Part shown: piece after piece, positions 1-6,480 of the stretch
How the letters are laid out: every line of letters begins with the position of its first letter
Numbering within the stretch: position 1 is the stretch's first letter
Source: an uncultured Clostridia bacterium
GTDB lineage: Bacteria; Bacillota; Clostridia; Oscillospirales; Ruminococcaceae
DNA: 10,960 bases
NCBI GenBank assembly: GCA_937891895.1
Contig: CALATN010000251.1
Coordinates: 1-10,960, forward strand
Direction of reading: 5' to 3'
Notes under the pieces: generated by a model
Told to the model about the DNA's origin: nothing
Databases searched by the model: none
The model's input: only the letters and a program-made list of their open reading frames with translations
Made by a program: the position numbers and the translations under genes

Positions 1-143
1 TTGAACCAGAAATCGTCCTCTTTGATGTACTTTCTTGCCTTTACCTTAACGCCCAATTCCATTTCAAGAATCTCGTCAATGAGGAGGAATGGGTCACGGT
101 GAGGGATAATTTCTTTAATCTGTTCCTGTGTCATAAGTGGCAT
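1..143 (-). CDS. fabZ: 3-hydroxyacyl-ACP dehydratase FabZ, N-terminal fragment
   Basis: FabZ removes water from 3-hydroxyacyl-ACP to give trans-2-enoyl-ACP in type II fatty-acid synthesis in the cytoplasm. The window holds only the first 47 codons. The stretch IKEIIPHRDPFLLIDEI (residues 9-25) is the typical FabZ N-terminus, and the fragment ends at EDDFWF, just before where the family carries its catalytic GHFP histidine, so the active site cannot be checked. The ATG at 141-143 is chosen because GGAGGT lies 10-11 bases upstream; an in-frame ATG three codons later would be too far from it. The gene follows accB by 17 bases and is surely co-transcribed with it. The rest lies left of the window. 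Confidence 0.9.
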   Translation of the reverse strand, partial: MPLMTQEQIKEIIPHRDPFLLIDEILEMELGVKVKARKYIKEDDFWF

Positions 144-160
144 AATGACGTTACCTCCAA

Positions 161-622
161 TTATTTAATCACCATTATTGGCTGGTCAAACTCAACAGCC
201 TCGCCGTTCTTAACGAGAATTTCAGCAACAGTGCCGTCGAATTCGCTCTGAACCTCGTTCATAAGCTTCATAGATTCGATAATCATAAGCACGTCGCCCT
301 TCTTAACCTGCTGGCCAACAGTTACAAATGGTGGCTTCTCAGGGGAAGCAGCAGCGTAGAAAGTACCAACGATAGGTGACTTTACAACATTACCGCTTAC
401 CTGTGGAGCAGCTGCAGGTGCAGCAGCCTGAGCAGGTGCAGGAGCAGCCATTGGAGCCATAGCAGGCATCATTGCGCCCATTGGTGGTGGACAAGGTCTT
501 TTAGCCTTGAGAGTGAGCTTTGCGTCATCATATTCCATTGTGATTTCTTCGAGATTTTTTTCTTCCATAACATCTGCGAGCACGCTGATGTTTTCAACGC
601 TGAAAAGCTTTTCAATATTCAT
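161..622 (-). CDS. accB: Biotin carboxyl carrier protein of acetyl-CoA carboxylase (AccB)
   Basis: AccB carries the biotin that moves carboxylate from the biotin carboxylase (AccC) to the carboxyltransferase, making malonyl-CoA for fatty-acid synthesis. At 153 residues it has the usual BCCP length. Residues 1-42 form the N-terminal region, 43-75 are a flexible Ala/Pro/Met-rich linker, and 79-153 are the biotinyl domain. That domain includes the 'thumb' segment SPIVGTFYAAASPEKPPF (82-99) and the biotin site ESMKLMN (116-122), with K119 as the expected biotinylated lysine; ESMKLM is a mild variant of the common EAMKMM. An AGAAAGGA site lies upstream of the ATG. It sits between fabG, separated by the hairpin-filled gap, and fabZ, 17 bases downstream, as in many clostridial fab operons. 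Confidence 0.96.
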   Translation of the reverse strand: MNIEKLFSVENISVLADVMEEKNLEEITMEYDDAKLTLKAKRPCPPPMGAMMPAMAPMAAPAPAQAAAPAAAPQVSGNVVKSPIVGTFYAAASPEKPPFVTVGQQVKKGDVLMIIESMKLMNEVQSEFDGTVAEILVKNGEAVEFDQPIMVIK

Positions 623-671
623 TTTAGCGTATCCTTTCTGTGTGGATTTGGGAATTTGTATGTTTGTTTCG

Positions 672-881
672 TCTAAAACGTGCCACTGGCACGTTTTAGA
701 GATAGGTTTGCTCGAAACTTATAGTAGGAGAAGCGGTCTTGTTCGCTTCTCCTCGGAATGCTGTCGCATTCCTCACCTCTTTCTCCGTTTTTGAACGAAA
801 AGAGAGTTTCGCTCGTTGTGACGAGCGACTTAGGGACGCTGTCCCTAAGTACCCTGCCAAAGGGGACAAAGTCCCCTTTGG
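672..881. repeat. Array of eight consecutive stem-loops between fabG and accB
   Basis: Eight inverted repeats with short loops follow one another in the fabG-accB gap. Positions (arms): 672-685/687-700 (14-bp arms around one base); 702-709/715-722 (8 bp with one G-U); 728-736/744-752 (9 bp); 755-761/766-772 (7 bp, loop TGTC); 796-800/807-811 (5 bp, weakest); 810-816/821-827 (7 bp, loop TGTG); 828-837/841-850 (10 bp, loop GCT); 857-867/868-870/871-881 (11-bp arms, loop AAA). Arms are perfect apart from the one G-U pair, and the arm sequences are unrelated to each other. None is followed by a T-tract on the operon strand, so they are not ordinary terminators. Open frames through the array are palindrome artefacts with no ribosome binding site. 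A modular dispersed intergenic repeat is the most likely reading, by inference only. Confidence 0.85.
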
Positions 882-894
882 AAACCCATTATTG

Positions 895-1632
895 TCACAT
901 CGAAAGTCCGCCGGAGATTTCGATTGTCTGTCCTGTTACATAGGATGCATCTGCGGAGCAGAGGAAGGACACAACGCCTGCGATTTCGTCAACTGTACCG
1001 TAACGCTTCATTGCGATTGCTTCGAGCATCTTTGCCTTCTGCTCATCTGTAAGTTTATCAGTCATAGGTGTGCTGATAAAACCGGGTGCAACAGCGTTAA
1101 CGTTGATATTTCTTGAACCGAGTTCCTTTGCGGCTGTCATTGTCATACCGATGATAGCAGCCTTTGAAGCGGAATAGTTGATCTGTCCGGGGTTGCCGTA
1201 AAGACCTGCAACGGAAGCGAGGTTAACAATCTTGCCCTGCTTCTGACGAATCATAACATTGCCCGCAAGCTTCATCATATTGAACACGCTCTTCTGATTT
1301 ACAGCGATAACCATATCGTACTGCTCCTCAGGCATTCTTGCCATAAGACCGTCGCGTGTGATGCCTGCGTTGTTTACGAGAGCGTCAATTGTGCCGAAGC
1401 GTTCCTTGACAGCCTTCACCATATTTTCACAGTCCTCGTACTTGGAAACGTCTGCGCAGAAGATTTCAACCTCAACGCCGAGAGCACGGATATCATCTGC
1501 GATTGTATTATTTTCAAACATAGACTCGTTAAGGTCGTTGAGAGCAATGTTGTAGCCGTCCTTAGCAAGGCGCATAGCGATTGCCGCACCGATACCTCTT
1601 GATGAGCCTGTGATAATTGCTGTTTTAGCCAT
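895..1632 (-). CDS. fabG: 3-oxoacyl-ACP reductase FabG
   Basis: FabG is the NADPH-dependent ketoreductase that turns 3-oxoacyl-ACP into 3-hydroxyacyl-ACP, the step before FabZ. The 245-residue protein is a classical short-chain dehydrogenase of normal FabG length. It has the cofactor loop TGSSRGIG (8-15), NNAG (87-90), the active-site residues N112, S140, Y153 and K157 (YSASK 153-157), and the PGFISTPMTD segment (183-192) typical of FabG. It ends in the usual SGG. The ATG is preceded by GAAGGAAA. It lies 23 bases after the small membrane-protein gene and before the hairpin array, in the leftward fab operon. Another SDR reductase is possible in principle, but the context and the intact FabG motifs make that unlikely. 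Confidence 0.96.
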   Translation of the reverse strand: MAKTAIITGSSRGIGAAIAMRLAKDGYNIALNDLNESMFENNTIADDIRALGVEVEIFCADVSKYEDCENMVKAVKERFGTIDALVNNAGITRDGLMARMPEEQYDMVIAVNQKSVFNMMKLAGNVMIRQKQGKIVNLASVAGLYGNPGQINYSASKAAIIGMTMTAAKELGSRNINVNAVAPGFISTPMTDKLTDEQKAKMLEAIAMKRYGTVDEIAGVVSFLCSADASYVTGQTIEISGGLSM

Positions 1633-1655
1633 TGTATTTTCCTTCTTTCGTAGCT

Positions 1656-2066
1656 TTACTGTAAGTATAATGTTTTTAAATTATTCAAATAGTAAAACAC
1701 TGTGTCTGGTCTTTCAGCGGCGGATTGCTCCTTTACGGGAATGAACAGCTCACTGTAAAGCTGTTCGTCACGCCGCACCTCTATTGAACGGTCGTACTGT
1801 TTTTTTCGATTTTCATCAAGCTTTTTTTCAGCAAGCTCACGGCGGCGGATGCTTATCCACATTGAGATACTGCCGTACACCGAATAAACGCCGATATTTG
1901 CAAGGATTACAAACAGACCGCTGTTCTTGTCCCAGGCTGAAAAAGCAAGAGTGATAGCCTGAATTATCAGCACGACAACGCTTTTCTGTGTCAGAAACTC
2001 GAAAATACGGTTGACGTACAAATCAATCATATTCCACATTTCTACGTTATAATAATCGTAAAGCAT
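1656..2066 (-). CDS. Small two-helix membrane protein of unknown function
   Basis: I do not recognise this 136-residue protein. Two hydrophobic stretches, about residues 27-46 and 50-72, look like a pair of membrane helices joined by a short polar turn (AWDKNSG). After them comes a strongly charged segment (RRRELAEKKLDENRKKQYDR, 74-93) that is probably helical, then an acidic-to-polar tail ending LNNLKTLYLQ. The positive charge just after helix 2 suggests both ends face the cytoplasm. The gene starts 9 bases after the fabH stop, with its GGAG site overlapping that stop codon, so it is translationally linked to fabH; fabG follows 23 bases later. Position suggests a role tied to lipid synthesis at the membrane, but nothing in the sequence shows an activity. 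Confidence 0.75.
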   Translation of the reverse strand: MLYDYYNVEMWNMIDLYVNRIFEFLTQKSVVVLIIQAITLAFSAWDKNSGLFVILANIGVYSVYGSISMWISIRRRELAEKKLDENRKKQYDRSIEVRRDEQLYSELFIPVKEQSAAERPDTVFYYLNNLKTLYLQ

Positions 2067-2075
2067 TGTTACTCC

Positions 2076-3068
2076 TTAATAGTCCATAATAATTGCGCCA
2101 AGTGTAAGACCTGCGCCGAAGCCGACAAGACAGATTCTGTCACCCTTCTTGATTTTGCCGCTTTCAATAGCCTCAGTAAGAGCAAGCGGAATGGAAACGC
2201 TGGAGGTGTTGCCGTGCTTTGAAATATTCACGATGAACTTATCCATTGAAACACCGAGATTTTTTGCGGCTGTTTCGATAATTCTTACATTTGCCTGATG
2301 CGGCACGAACCAGTCGATTGAATTTATATCCACATTTTCTTTTTCGGCAGCCTTTGTTGCCGCAAGAGGAAGTGCCTTTGTAGCAAACTTGTAAACCTCC
2401 TTGCCGTCCTGAACAAGGAATTCGTGATTGCTTCCAAATTCGCCCTCTGTCATTTCGCTCTCTTTTGTTCTGAAAGGATGCTTCACGTCGGGATGCTTTG
2501 CAAAAAGGAAGTGAGCACCTGTTCCGTCAGCGCCTATATGGCTTGTATAAAGCTTATCGGATTTTCCGATTACAGCAGCTGCCGCGCCGTCGCCGAAAAG
2601 GATACAGCTTGAACGGTCGGAGTAGTCGAGAATTTTTGAAAGGCTTTCGTTTGCAACAACGAGAACATATTTCAGATTTTCGTCAGTCTGCAAAAAACGC
2701 TTTGCAACGTCAACGCTGTAAACAAAGCCTGAGCAAGCGGCATTGAGGTCGAAAGCCGCTGCATTTACTGCGCCGATTTCACGCTGGATAACGCAGGCTG
2801 TTGAAGGTGTGGAAAAGTCACTTGTAATAGTTGCATCAATGATGAGTCCGATTTCTTCAGGAGAAATGCCAGCCTTTTCAATTGCTTTCTTTGCGGCCTC
2901 GGCACCCATTTTCCAGGTTGGTTCGCCGTCAGAAAGGTTACGGGAGCTGATACCTGTTCTTGAGGTAATCCATTCATCGTTTGTTTCAACGATTTTCGCC
3001 ATATCATCATTAGTTATGCAAAGGGACGGGTTATATGCGCCCATACCCAAAATTTCAATTCCGAACAA
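2076..3068 (-). CDS. fabH: 3-oxoacyl-ACP synthase III FabH, TTG start
   Basis: FabH condenses acetyl-CoA or a branched acyl-CoA with malonyl-ACP to start each fatty-acid chain. With the TTG at 3066-3068 the product is 330 residues, the usual length. The catalytic triad is visible: C112 in DLNAACSGF, H257 in WFVPHQANVRI and N287 in SKHGNTSS. The C-terminus has the GFGAGLTLGA motif. The longer frame opens with a GTG at 3110, but it has only a weak upstream site and adds 14 residues that FabH proteins lack. The TTG has a perfect GGAGGT seven bases upstream and gives the family's normal start, (M)FGIEILGMGAY. It is the first gene of the leftward fab operon, divergent from fabD. Confidence 0.95.
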   Translation of the reverse strand: MFGIEILGMGAYNPSLCITNDDMAKIVETNDEWITSRTGISSRNLSDGEPTWKMGAEAAKKAIEKAGISPEEIGLIIDATITSDFSTPSTACVIQREIGAVNAAAFDLNAACSGFVYSVDVAKRFLQTDENLKYVLVVANESLSKILDYSDRSSCILFGDGAAAAVIGKSDKLYTSHIGADGTGAHFLFAKHPDVKHPFRTKESEMTEGEFGSNHEFLVQDGKEVYKFATKALPLAATKAAEKENVDINSIDWFVPHQANVRIIETAAKNLGVSMDKFIVNISKHGNTSSVSIPLALTEAIESGKIKKGDRICLVGFGAGLTLGAIIMDY

Positions 3069-3075
3069 TTCGTTT

Positions 3076-3081
3076 ACCTCC
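3076..3081 (-). promoter_or_regulatory. Ribosome binding site that fixes the TTG start of fabH
   Basis: On the minus strand, GGAGGT followed by a 7-base spacer leads to TTG at 3068. This is the best Shine-Dalgarno match near the gene and lies inside the longer GTG-started frame, so it argues for the shorter FabH. Confidence 0.8.
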
Positions 3082-3135
3082 GTATCACGATTGCGCAAAA
3101 ATTTCGCCACAATCTCTTGTAATTTTCCAATATAT

Positions 3136-3194
3136 ATGGTATATTAGTAATAGTGACTCTTTATCAAGCTAAACCAAAGTTACGCATATACCAT
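3136..3194. promoter_or_regulatory. Divergent fabH/fabD control region with inverted 16-base copies
   Basis: The 277-base gap between fabH and fabD has no gene and must drive both operons. ATGGTATATTAGTAAT at 3136-3151 on the plus strand recurs on the minus strand at 3194-3179 with 13 of 16 bases the same. The right copy overlaps a dyad, AAAGTTAC (3176-3183) with GTAACTTT (3199-3206). A plausible fabH promoter on the minus strand is TTGATA (3167-3162), an 18-base spacer and TATACC (3143-3138), with its -10 inside the left copy. A short palindrome, CTGTTGTCAACAG, sits at 3215-3227. The layout would suit a regulator controlling both operons, as FapR or FabT do in other Firmicutes, but I see no clear match to either consensus. 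Confidence 0.45.
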
Positions 3195-3345
3195 TATTGT
3201 AACTTTTTTCACGTCTGTTGTCAACAGCTTTCGTGGAATAAACTGCTGAAAGAGGTAAAATTTTTTCTGTATAAATTTGCTGTTTTCTGCATAAAATGAT
3301 AAATTCCGGCATTTATACGGGTAATTATTGAAAGGAAACTGAATA

Positions 3346-4272
3346 ATGGCAAAAACTGTATTTCTCTTTTCGGGACAGGGCTCCCAGTATGTAGGTATGG
3401 GCAAGGAGCTTTGCGAAGCGTACCCTGATATCGATGTGTACGCAAGAGCAAGCAAAATCCTCGGCTTTGACCTTGCTGAAAAAATCAACAACTCCACAGA
3501 GGAAGAGCTTGCGCAGACTGTTATTTCCCAGCCTGCTATAATGGCAACCTCTCTCGTGGCTTTTGAAATAATGAAGAAAAACGGCATTGAATTTTCCGCA
3601 GTTGCAGGCCACTCCCTCGGTGAGTATGCGGCTATGGTTGCAAGCGGCGTGCTTTCCTTTGAGGACGGCTTCAAGGTAATCAAGGCAAGAGCTTCCGCAA
3701 TGCAGAAGGCCGCTGAAAACAGCGACGGCGCAATGTACGCTGTCCTTGGCAAGACCGCTGAGGAAATCGAGGAAGTATGCGCTTCAATCGACGGCTACGT
3801 TGTACCTGTAAACTACAACTCCTCCGCACAGACAGTTATCGCTGGCGAAACTGCTGCCGCTGAAGCTGCTGCCGCTAAGTTTGCTGAAATGGGCGCAAAG
3901 GCTGTAAAGCTTGGCGTTTCCTCCGCTTTCCATTCAAAGCTTATGCAGCCTGCCGCTGAGGAATTTGAAGCTGCCCTCAAGGAAATGAACATCACATTCA
4001 ACAAGCCTTCCGTTGCTTTCTATTCCAACCTGCTCGGCGCAGAAATGACCGAATTTGACGATATGCCCGAAAAGCTTGCAAAGCACATCGTTTCCCCTGT
4101 AAAGTTCACTTCCGAGCTTGCGGCACTTCAGGCTGAAGGCTACGAAAACTTTGTTGAGCTTGGTCCTAACAAGGTTTTAACAGGTCTTGTAAAGAAAACT
4201 CTCAAGGGTGTAAATGCTGTAAATGTTGAAAATGAAAAGACTCTGGGCAAGGCTCTGGAGCTGTTTAAGTAA
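3346..4272 (+). CDS. fabD: Malonyl-CoA:ACP transacylase FabD
   Basis: FabD moves malonyl from CoA to acyl carrier protein, supplying the extender for FabH and the elongating synthases. The 308-residue protein has normal length and all key motifs: GQGSQ (10-14) forming the oxyanion-hole region, the nucleophile S90 in GHSLGEYAA (88-96), R115 in IKARASAM for the malonyl carboxylate, and catalytic H196 in SSAFHSKL. The late ELGPNKVLTGL motif is also typical. AAAGGA lies a suitable distance before the ATG. It is the first gene of the rightward operon, divergent from fabH, so malonyl loading and chain initiation share a control region. No acpP, fabF or fabK is in the window. Confidence 0.97.
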   Translation: MAKTVFLFSGQGSQYVGMGKELCEAYPDIDVYARASKILGFDLAEKINNSTEEELAQTVISQPAIMATSLVAFEIMKKNGIEFSAVAGHSLGEYAAMVASGVLSFEDGFKVIKARASAMQKAAENSDGAMYAVLGKTAEEIEEVCASIDGYVVPVNYNSSAQTVIAGETAAAEAAAAKFAEMGAKAVKLGVSSAFHSKLMQPAAEEFEAALKEMNITFNKPSVAFYSNLLGAEMTEFDDMPEKLAKHIVSPVKFTSELAALQAEGYENFVELGPNKVLTGLVKKTLKGVNAVNVENEKTLGKALELFK

Positions 4273-4301
4273 TTAAAATATAGTTTGGAGAAGAATGAAA
4301 G

Positions 4302-4682
4302 ATGACTTACGAAGAAATTTTCACACAGGCTAAGGAAGCCTTCACAGGCGGCGATATCACAGGCTACAATGGCGATTTCGCTATTCAGGTAAATATCACA
4401 GGTGAGGGCGAGGGTGCTTTCTATATCGCATTCAAGAATAACGCTCTTGACGTTGCCCCATACGAATACTACGACCGTGATGCAATTCTCATCGCTTCCG
4501 CTGAGGACTTCATCAAGATTGCAGACGGCTCACTCAACGCAGTTGCCGCTTTCACAACAGGCAGACTTAAGGTTGAGGGCAGCATTGACAAGGCTCTCGA
4601 GCTTCAGAAGATGATTGAGGTTATGGGCAAGAACGGCAAGAAGGCTGACAAGGCAGCAAAGAAAACTGCAAAGAAGAAGTAA
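4302..4682 (+). CDS. SCP2 sterol-binding-type lipid carrier domain protein
   Basis: This 126-residue protein resembles a single SCP2 (sterol carrier protein 2) domain, a small alpha/beta fold with a hydrophobic tunnel for acyl chains or other lipids. The features I rely on are the alternating strands around 25-50 (FAIQVNI, GAFYIAF), a DAILIASAEDFIKIADGSLNAV segment (58-79 region) and FTTGRLKVEGSIDKALEL (84-101), which is the classic SCP2 C-terminal signature. The last 16 or so residues are mostly Lys and Ala, an add-on outside the domain. A GGAG site precedes the ATG. It lies 29 bases after fabD and 12 bases before the aroE start, so it is in the same operon. A role in binding fatty acyl intermediates is inference from fold and context; the ligand is unknown. 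Confidence 0.8.
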   Translation: MTYEEIFTQAKEAFTGGDITGYNGDFAIQVNITGEGEGAFYIAFKNNALDVAPYEYYDRDAILIASAEDFIKIADGSLNAVAAFTTGRLKVEGSIDKALELQKMIEVMGKNGKKADKAAKKTAKKK

Positions 4683-4694
4683 GGATTGATTGCT

Positions 4695-5525
4695 ATGGCT
4701 AAGTATGGTTTATTAGGCTACCCTCTGGGGCACACAATGTCCCCTCCGATACATAAGAGATTATTCGAGCTTGACGGCAAGGCTGATGCTGAATACGAGG
4801 TTTGCGAGTTTGCTCCCGAAACCCTTGCGGACAAGATTGAATACCTCAACAGCCTTGGTGGCTACAACATCACTATCCCCTACAAGGTTGAGATTATCAA
4901 GCATATCGACGGACTTGACGAATCCGCAAAACGCTACAACTCTGTGAACTGCGTTGCTGTAAAGGACGGCAAGCGTATCGGTTACAATACTGACTGCTAC
5001 GGCTTTCTCCGTTCCCTTGAAGCAGGCGGCGCAAAGCTTGACGGTAAGGTTCTGCAGATCGGCTGCGGCGGCGTGGGAAGAATGATGGCGATTGAGGCGG
5101 CTCTTCACGGCGCTGACCTGACTATCGTTTCCCTGCCTGAATTTATCGCAGGTGCAGAGGCGGCGGCTGAAGAAGCACGTGCGCTTAATCCGAATGCTAA
5201 AATCAAGGTTATCACTCACGACGAAATCAATGGTGAATTCGACCTGCTGATGAACGCAAGTCCAGTGGGAATGTTCCCTAAGGTTGATGATTGTCCCGTT
5301 AGCGAGGAAGTAATCAAGAACTGCAAATGCGTGTTCGACGTTATCTATAACCCGAACGTTACAAAGCTGATGCAGATTGCTCAGGACAACGGCATAAAGG
5401 CTATCGGCGGTATGGCTATGCTGGTATGGCAGGCTGTTGTTGCACACGAAATCTGGGACAACGCAAAATACAACGATGATGACATCAACGCTCTTATTGA
5501 GGAAATGAGAGCAAAGCTGGCTTGA
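4695..5525 (+). CDS. aroE: Shikimate dehydrogenase family protein (AroE-like)
   Basis: This family reduces 3-dehydroshikimate to shikimate with NADPH in the aromatic amino-acid pathway. From the ATG at 4695 the protein is 276 residues. AAGGA overlapping the preceding stop is correctly spaced for this ATG, whereas a TTG at 4686 would sit directly on it. Visible motifs are GYPLGHTMSPPIH (8-20), GYNITIPYK with catalytic K64, NSVN (82-85), GYNTD with catalytic D100, the glycine-rich loop GCGGVG (123-128), NASPVGM (187-193) and GGMAMLVWQA (238-247) with Q246. The segment after the second Rossmann strand reads IVSLPEF, without the NRT motif that usually grips the NADP phosphate, so cofactor use or substrate (quinate/shikimate-type) may differ. 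An aromatic gene behind fabD is unusual. Confidence 0.85.
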   Translation: MAKYGLLGYPLGHTMSPPIHKRLFELDGKADAEYEVCEFAPETLADKIEYLNSLGGYNITIPYKVEIIKHIDGLDESAKRYNSVNCVAVKDGKRIGYNTDCYGFLRSLEAGGAKLDGKVLQIGCGGVGRMMAIEAALHGADLTIVSLPEFIAGAEAAAEEARALNPNAKIKVITHDEINGEFDLLMNASPVGMFPKVDDCPVSEEVIKNCKCVFDVIYNPNVTKLMQIAQDNGIKAIGGMAMLVWQAVVAHEIWDNAKYNDDDINALIEEMRAKLA

Positions 5526-5570
5526 AAATATATACATACATAAAACGCAAACAGAAAGGAAGGAACGGCA

Positions 5571-6449
5571 ATGAAGCTTAATCGCAAGCTGCTGGTTATT
5601 GCAAAGGGTATCAGTGTCTGGTGGGGAATTTATCTCATCCTCGGCTGCTGTGTTGCTTTTGCAATACATATAATTCAGACAATGTTTGTTTCCGCAAAAC
5701 CGTTTGAGCTTATGACTTATCTGCCGCTTATGTGTGCTGTAACGCTGGTACTTGCCGTTGCTACTTATTTTATCGGTGAGGCGGCAAAAAAAGCCCCCCG
5801 AAAAAAGCTCAGAAGGCAGCTGTTTGCTATAATGAATGAGGAAGGTTTTTCCTCAAATTATATCAGCAAGCTTTTTGAAAACGCACGTGATGATATGAAG
5901 AATATTTTTTATATTGAGGCGGCTTGCGTGTACTGTACAAGAGGGGAGTACGACTACGCTGAAAAGACGCTGGCATCCGTTGATATAGTAAGCGTTTATG
6001 ATATTGCTCATTCGACAGGGGATTATCGCACGATTGCTTATTTCTATTGTGTCAAGATTGCACTGAAGGTTATTCAGAATGACAAGGATGGTGCGGCAAG
6101 AGCTTACGATGACGGAATTTATTACCTTGACGCTTTTTCAGACAATGATATCGTAAGGGCAGTAATGGCGCTGTATCAGACAGAGGCTGGCTTGTACAAC
6201 TCGGCAATTGATACCGTTGACAAGATAAAGTGGCACTCCCTTCCAAGAAAAATGAGAAGCAGCTACGGCAAGGCTTTTTCAAATTACGTAAAGGCCTGTA
6301 ATATGCTTAATATGGGTAAATATGACGATGCGGTAATTTATGCAAGAATGTCTCTTGAAGCACCTTGTACGGAGTATATTGCATCTGAAGCAGAAGAAAT
6401 CATAAAACGTGCAAAGAGTGCAAAGCTTGCTGCACAGAATAACACATAA
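5571..6449 (+). CDS. Two-helix membrane protein with TPR-like cytoplasmic domain
   Basis: I do not recognise a named family for this 292-residue protein. Residues about 14-38 and 46-68 are hydrophobic and look like two membrane helices. The basic segment APRKKLRRQ (75-83) then marks the cytoplasmic side. The rest is helical, with TPR-like units: YIEAACVYCTRGEYDYAEKTL (114-134) and AFSNYVKACNMLNMGKYDDA (235-254) have the A/G-Y-A spacing of tetratricopeptide hairpins, usually a protein-binding scaffold. It is the last gene of the fabD operon, 45 bases after aroE, with AAGGAAGG before its ATG. Its stop codon lies within the terminator palindrome. The layout, two helices then a soluble tail, recalls the small membrane protein after fabH, but I see no sequence similarity between them. 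Confidence 0.75.
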   Translation: MKLNRKLLVIAKGISVWWGIYLILGCCVAFAIHIIQTMFVSAKPFELMTYLPLMCAVTLVLAVATYFIGEAAKKAPRKKLRRQLFAIMNEEGFSSNYISKLFENARDDMKNIFYIEAACVYCTRGEYDYAEKTLASVDIVSVYDIAHSTGDYRTIAYFYCVKIALKVIQNDKDGAARAYDDGIYYLDAFSDNDIVRAVMALYQTEAGLYNSAIDTVDKIKWHSLPRKMRSSYGKAFSNYVKACNMLNMGKYDDAVIYARMSLEAPCTEYIASEAEEIIKRAKSAKLAAQNNT

Positions 6450-6480
6450 AAAAAGCACCGCATATGCGGTGCTTTTTTTA
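6447..6480. terminator. Bidirectional terminator, 34-base perfect palindrome carrying both stop codons
   Basis: A seven-A run, the palindrome GCACCGCATATGCGGTGC (6455-6472) and a seven-T run form a perfect 34-base palindrome bounded by T and A. It serves as a Rho-independent terminator in both directions. The TAA of the rightward TPR-like protein is its first three bases (6447-6449), and the TAA of the leftward NUDIX gene is its last three (6480-6478). Confidence 0.93.

Noticed and set aside
672..881. CRISPR array or tandem repeats in the fabG-accB gap
   Set aside because: The units are hairpins of different sequence and size, not a constant repeat with constant-length spacers, and there are no cas genes.
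857..881. Terminator directly after fabG
   Set aside because: The stem is strong, but on the minus strand it is followed by CAGGGTAC, not a T-tract, and accB and fabZ have no other visible promoter.
739..1116. Plus-strand open frames across the fabG-accB gap and into fabG
   Set aside because: They run through the palindromes and then antisense to fabG, have no ribosome binding site, and encode compositionally odd, Cys-rich products with no recognisable domain.
3144..3160. FapR-type operator starting at TTAGTA
   Set aside because: Only one half-site (TTAGTA) fits; the facing half reads TGACTC-like and does not form the expected dyad.
3180..3752. Minus-strand frame of 190 codons across the fabD promoter and start
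   Set aside because: It overlaps fabD antisense and the divergent control region and has no ribosome binding site or recognisable motif.
4761..5669. Long minus-strand frame of 302 codons opposite aroE
   Set aside because: It is antisense to a clear AroE with all catalytic residues, and its product shows no domain; it reflects codon bias of the real gene.
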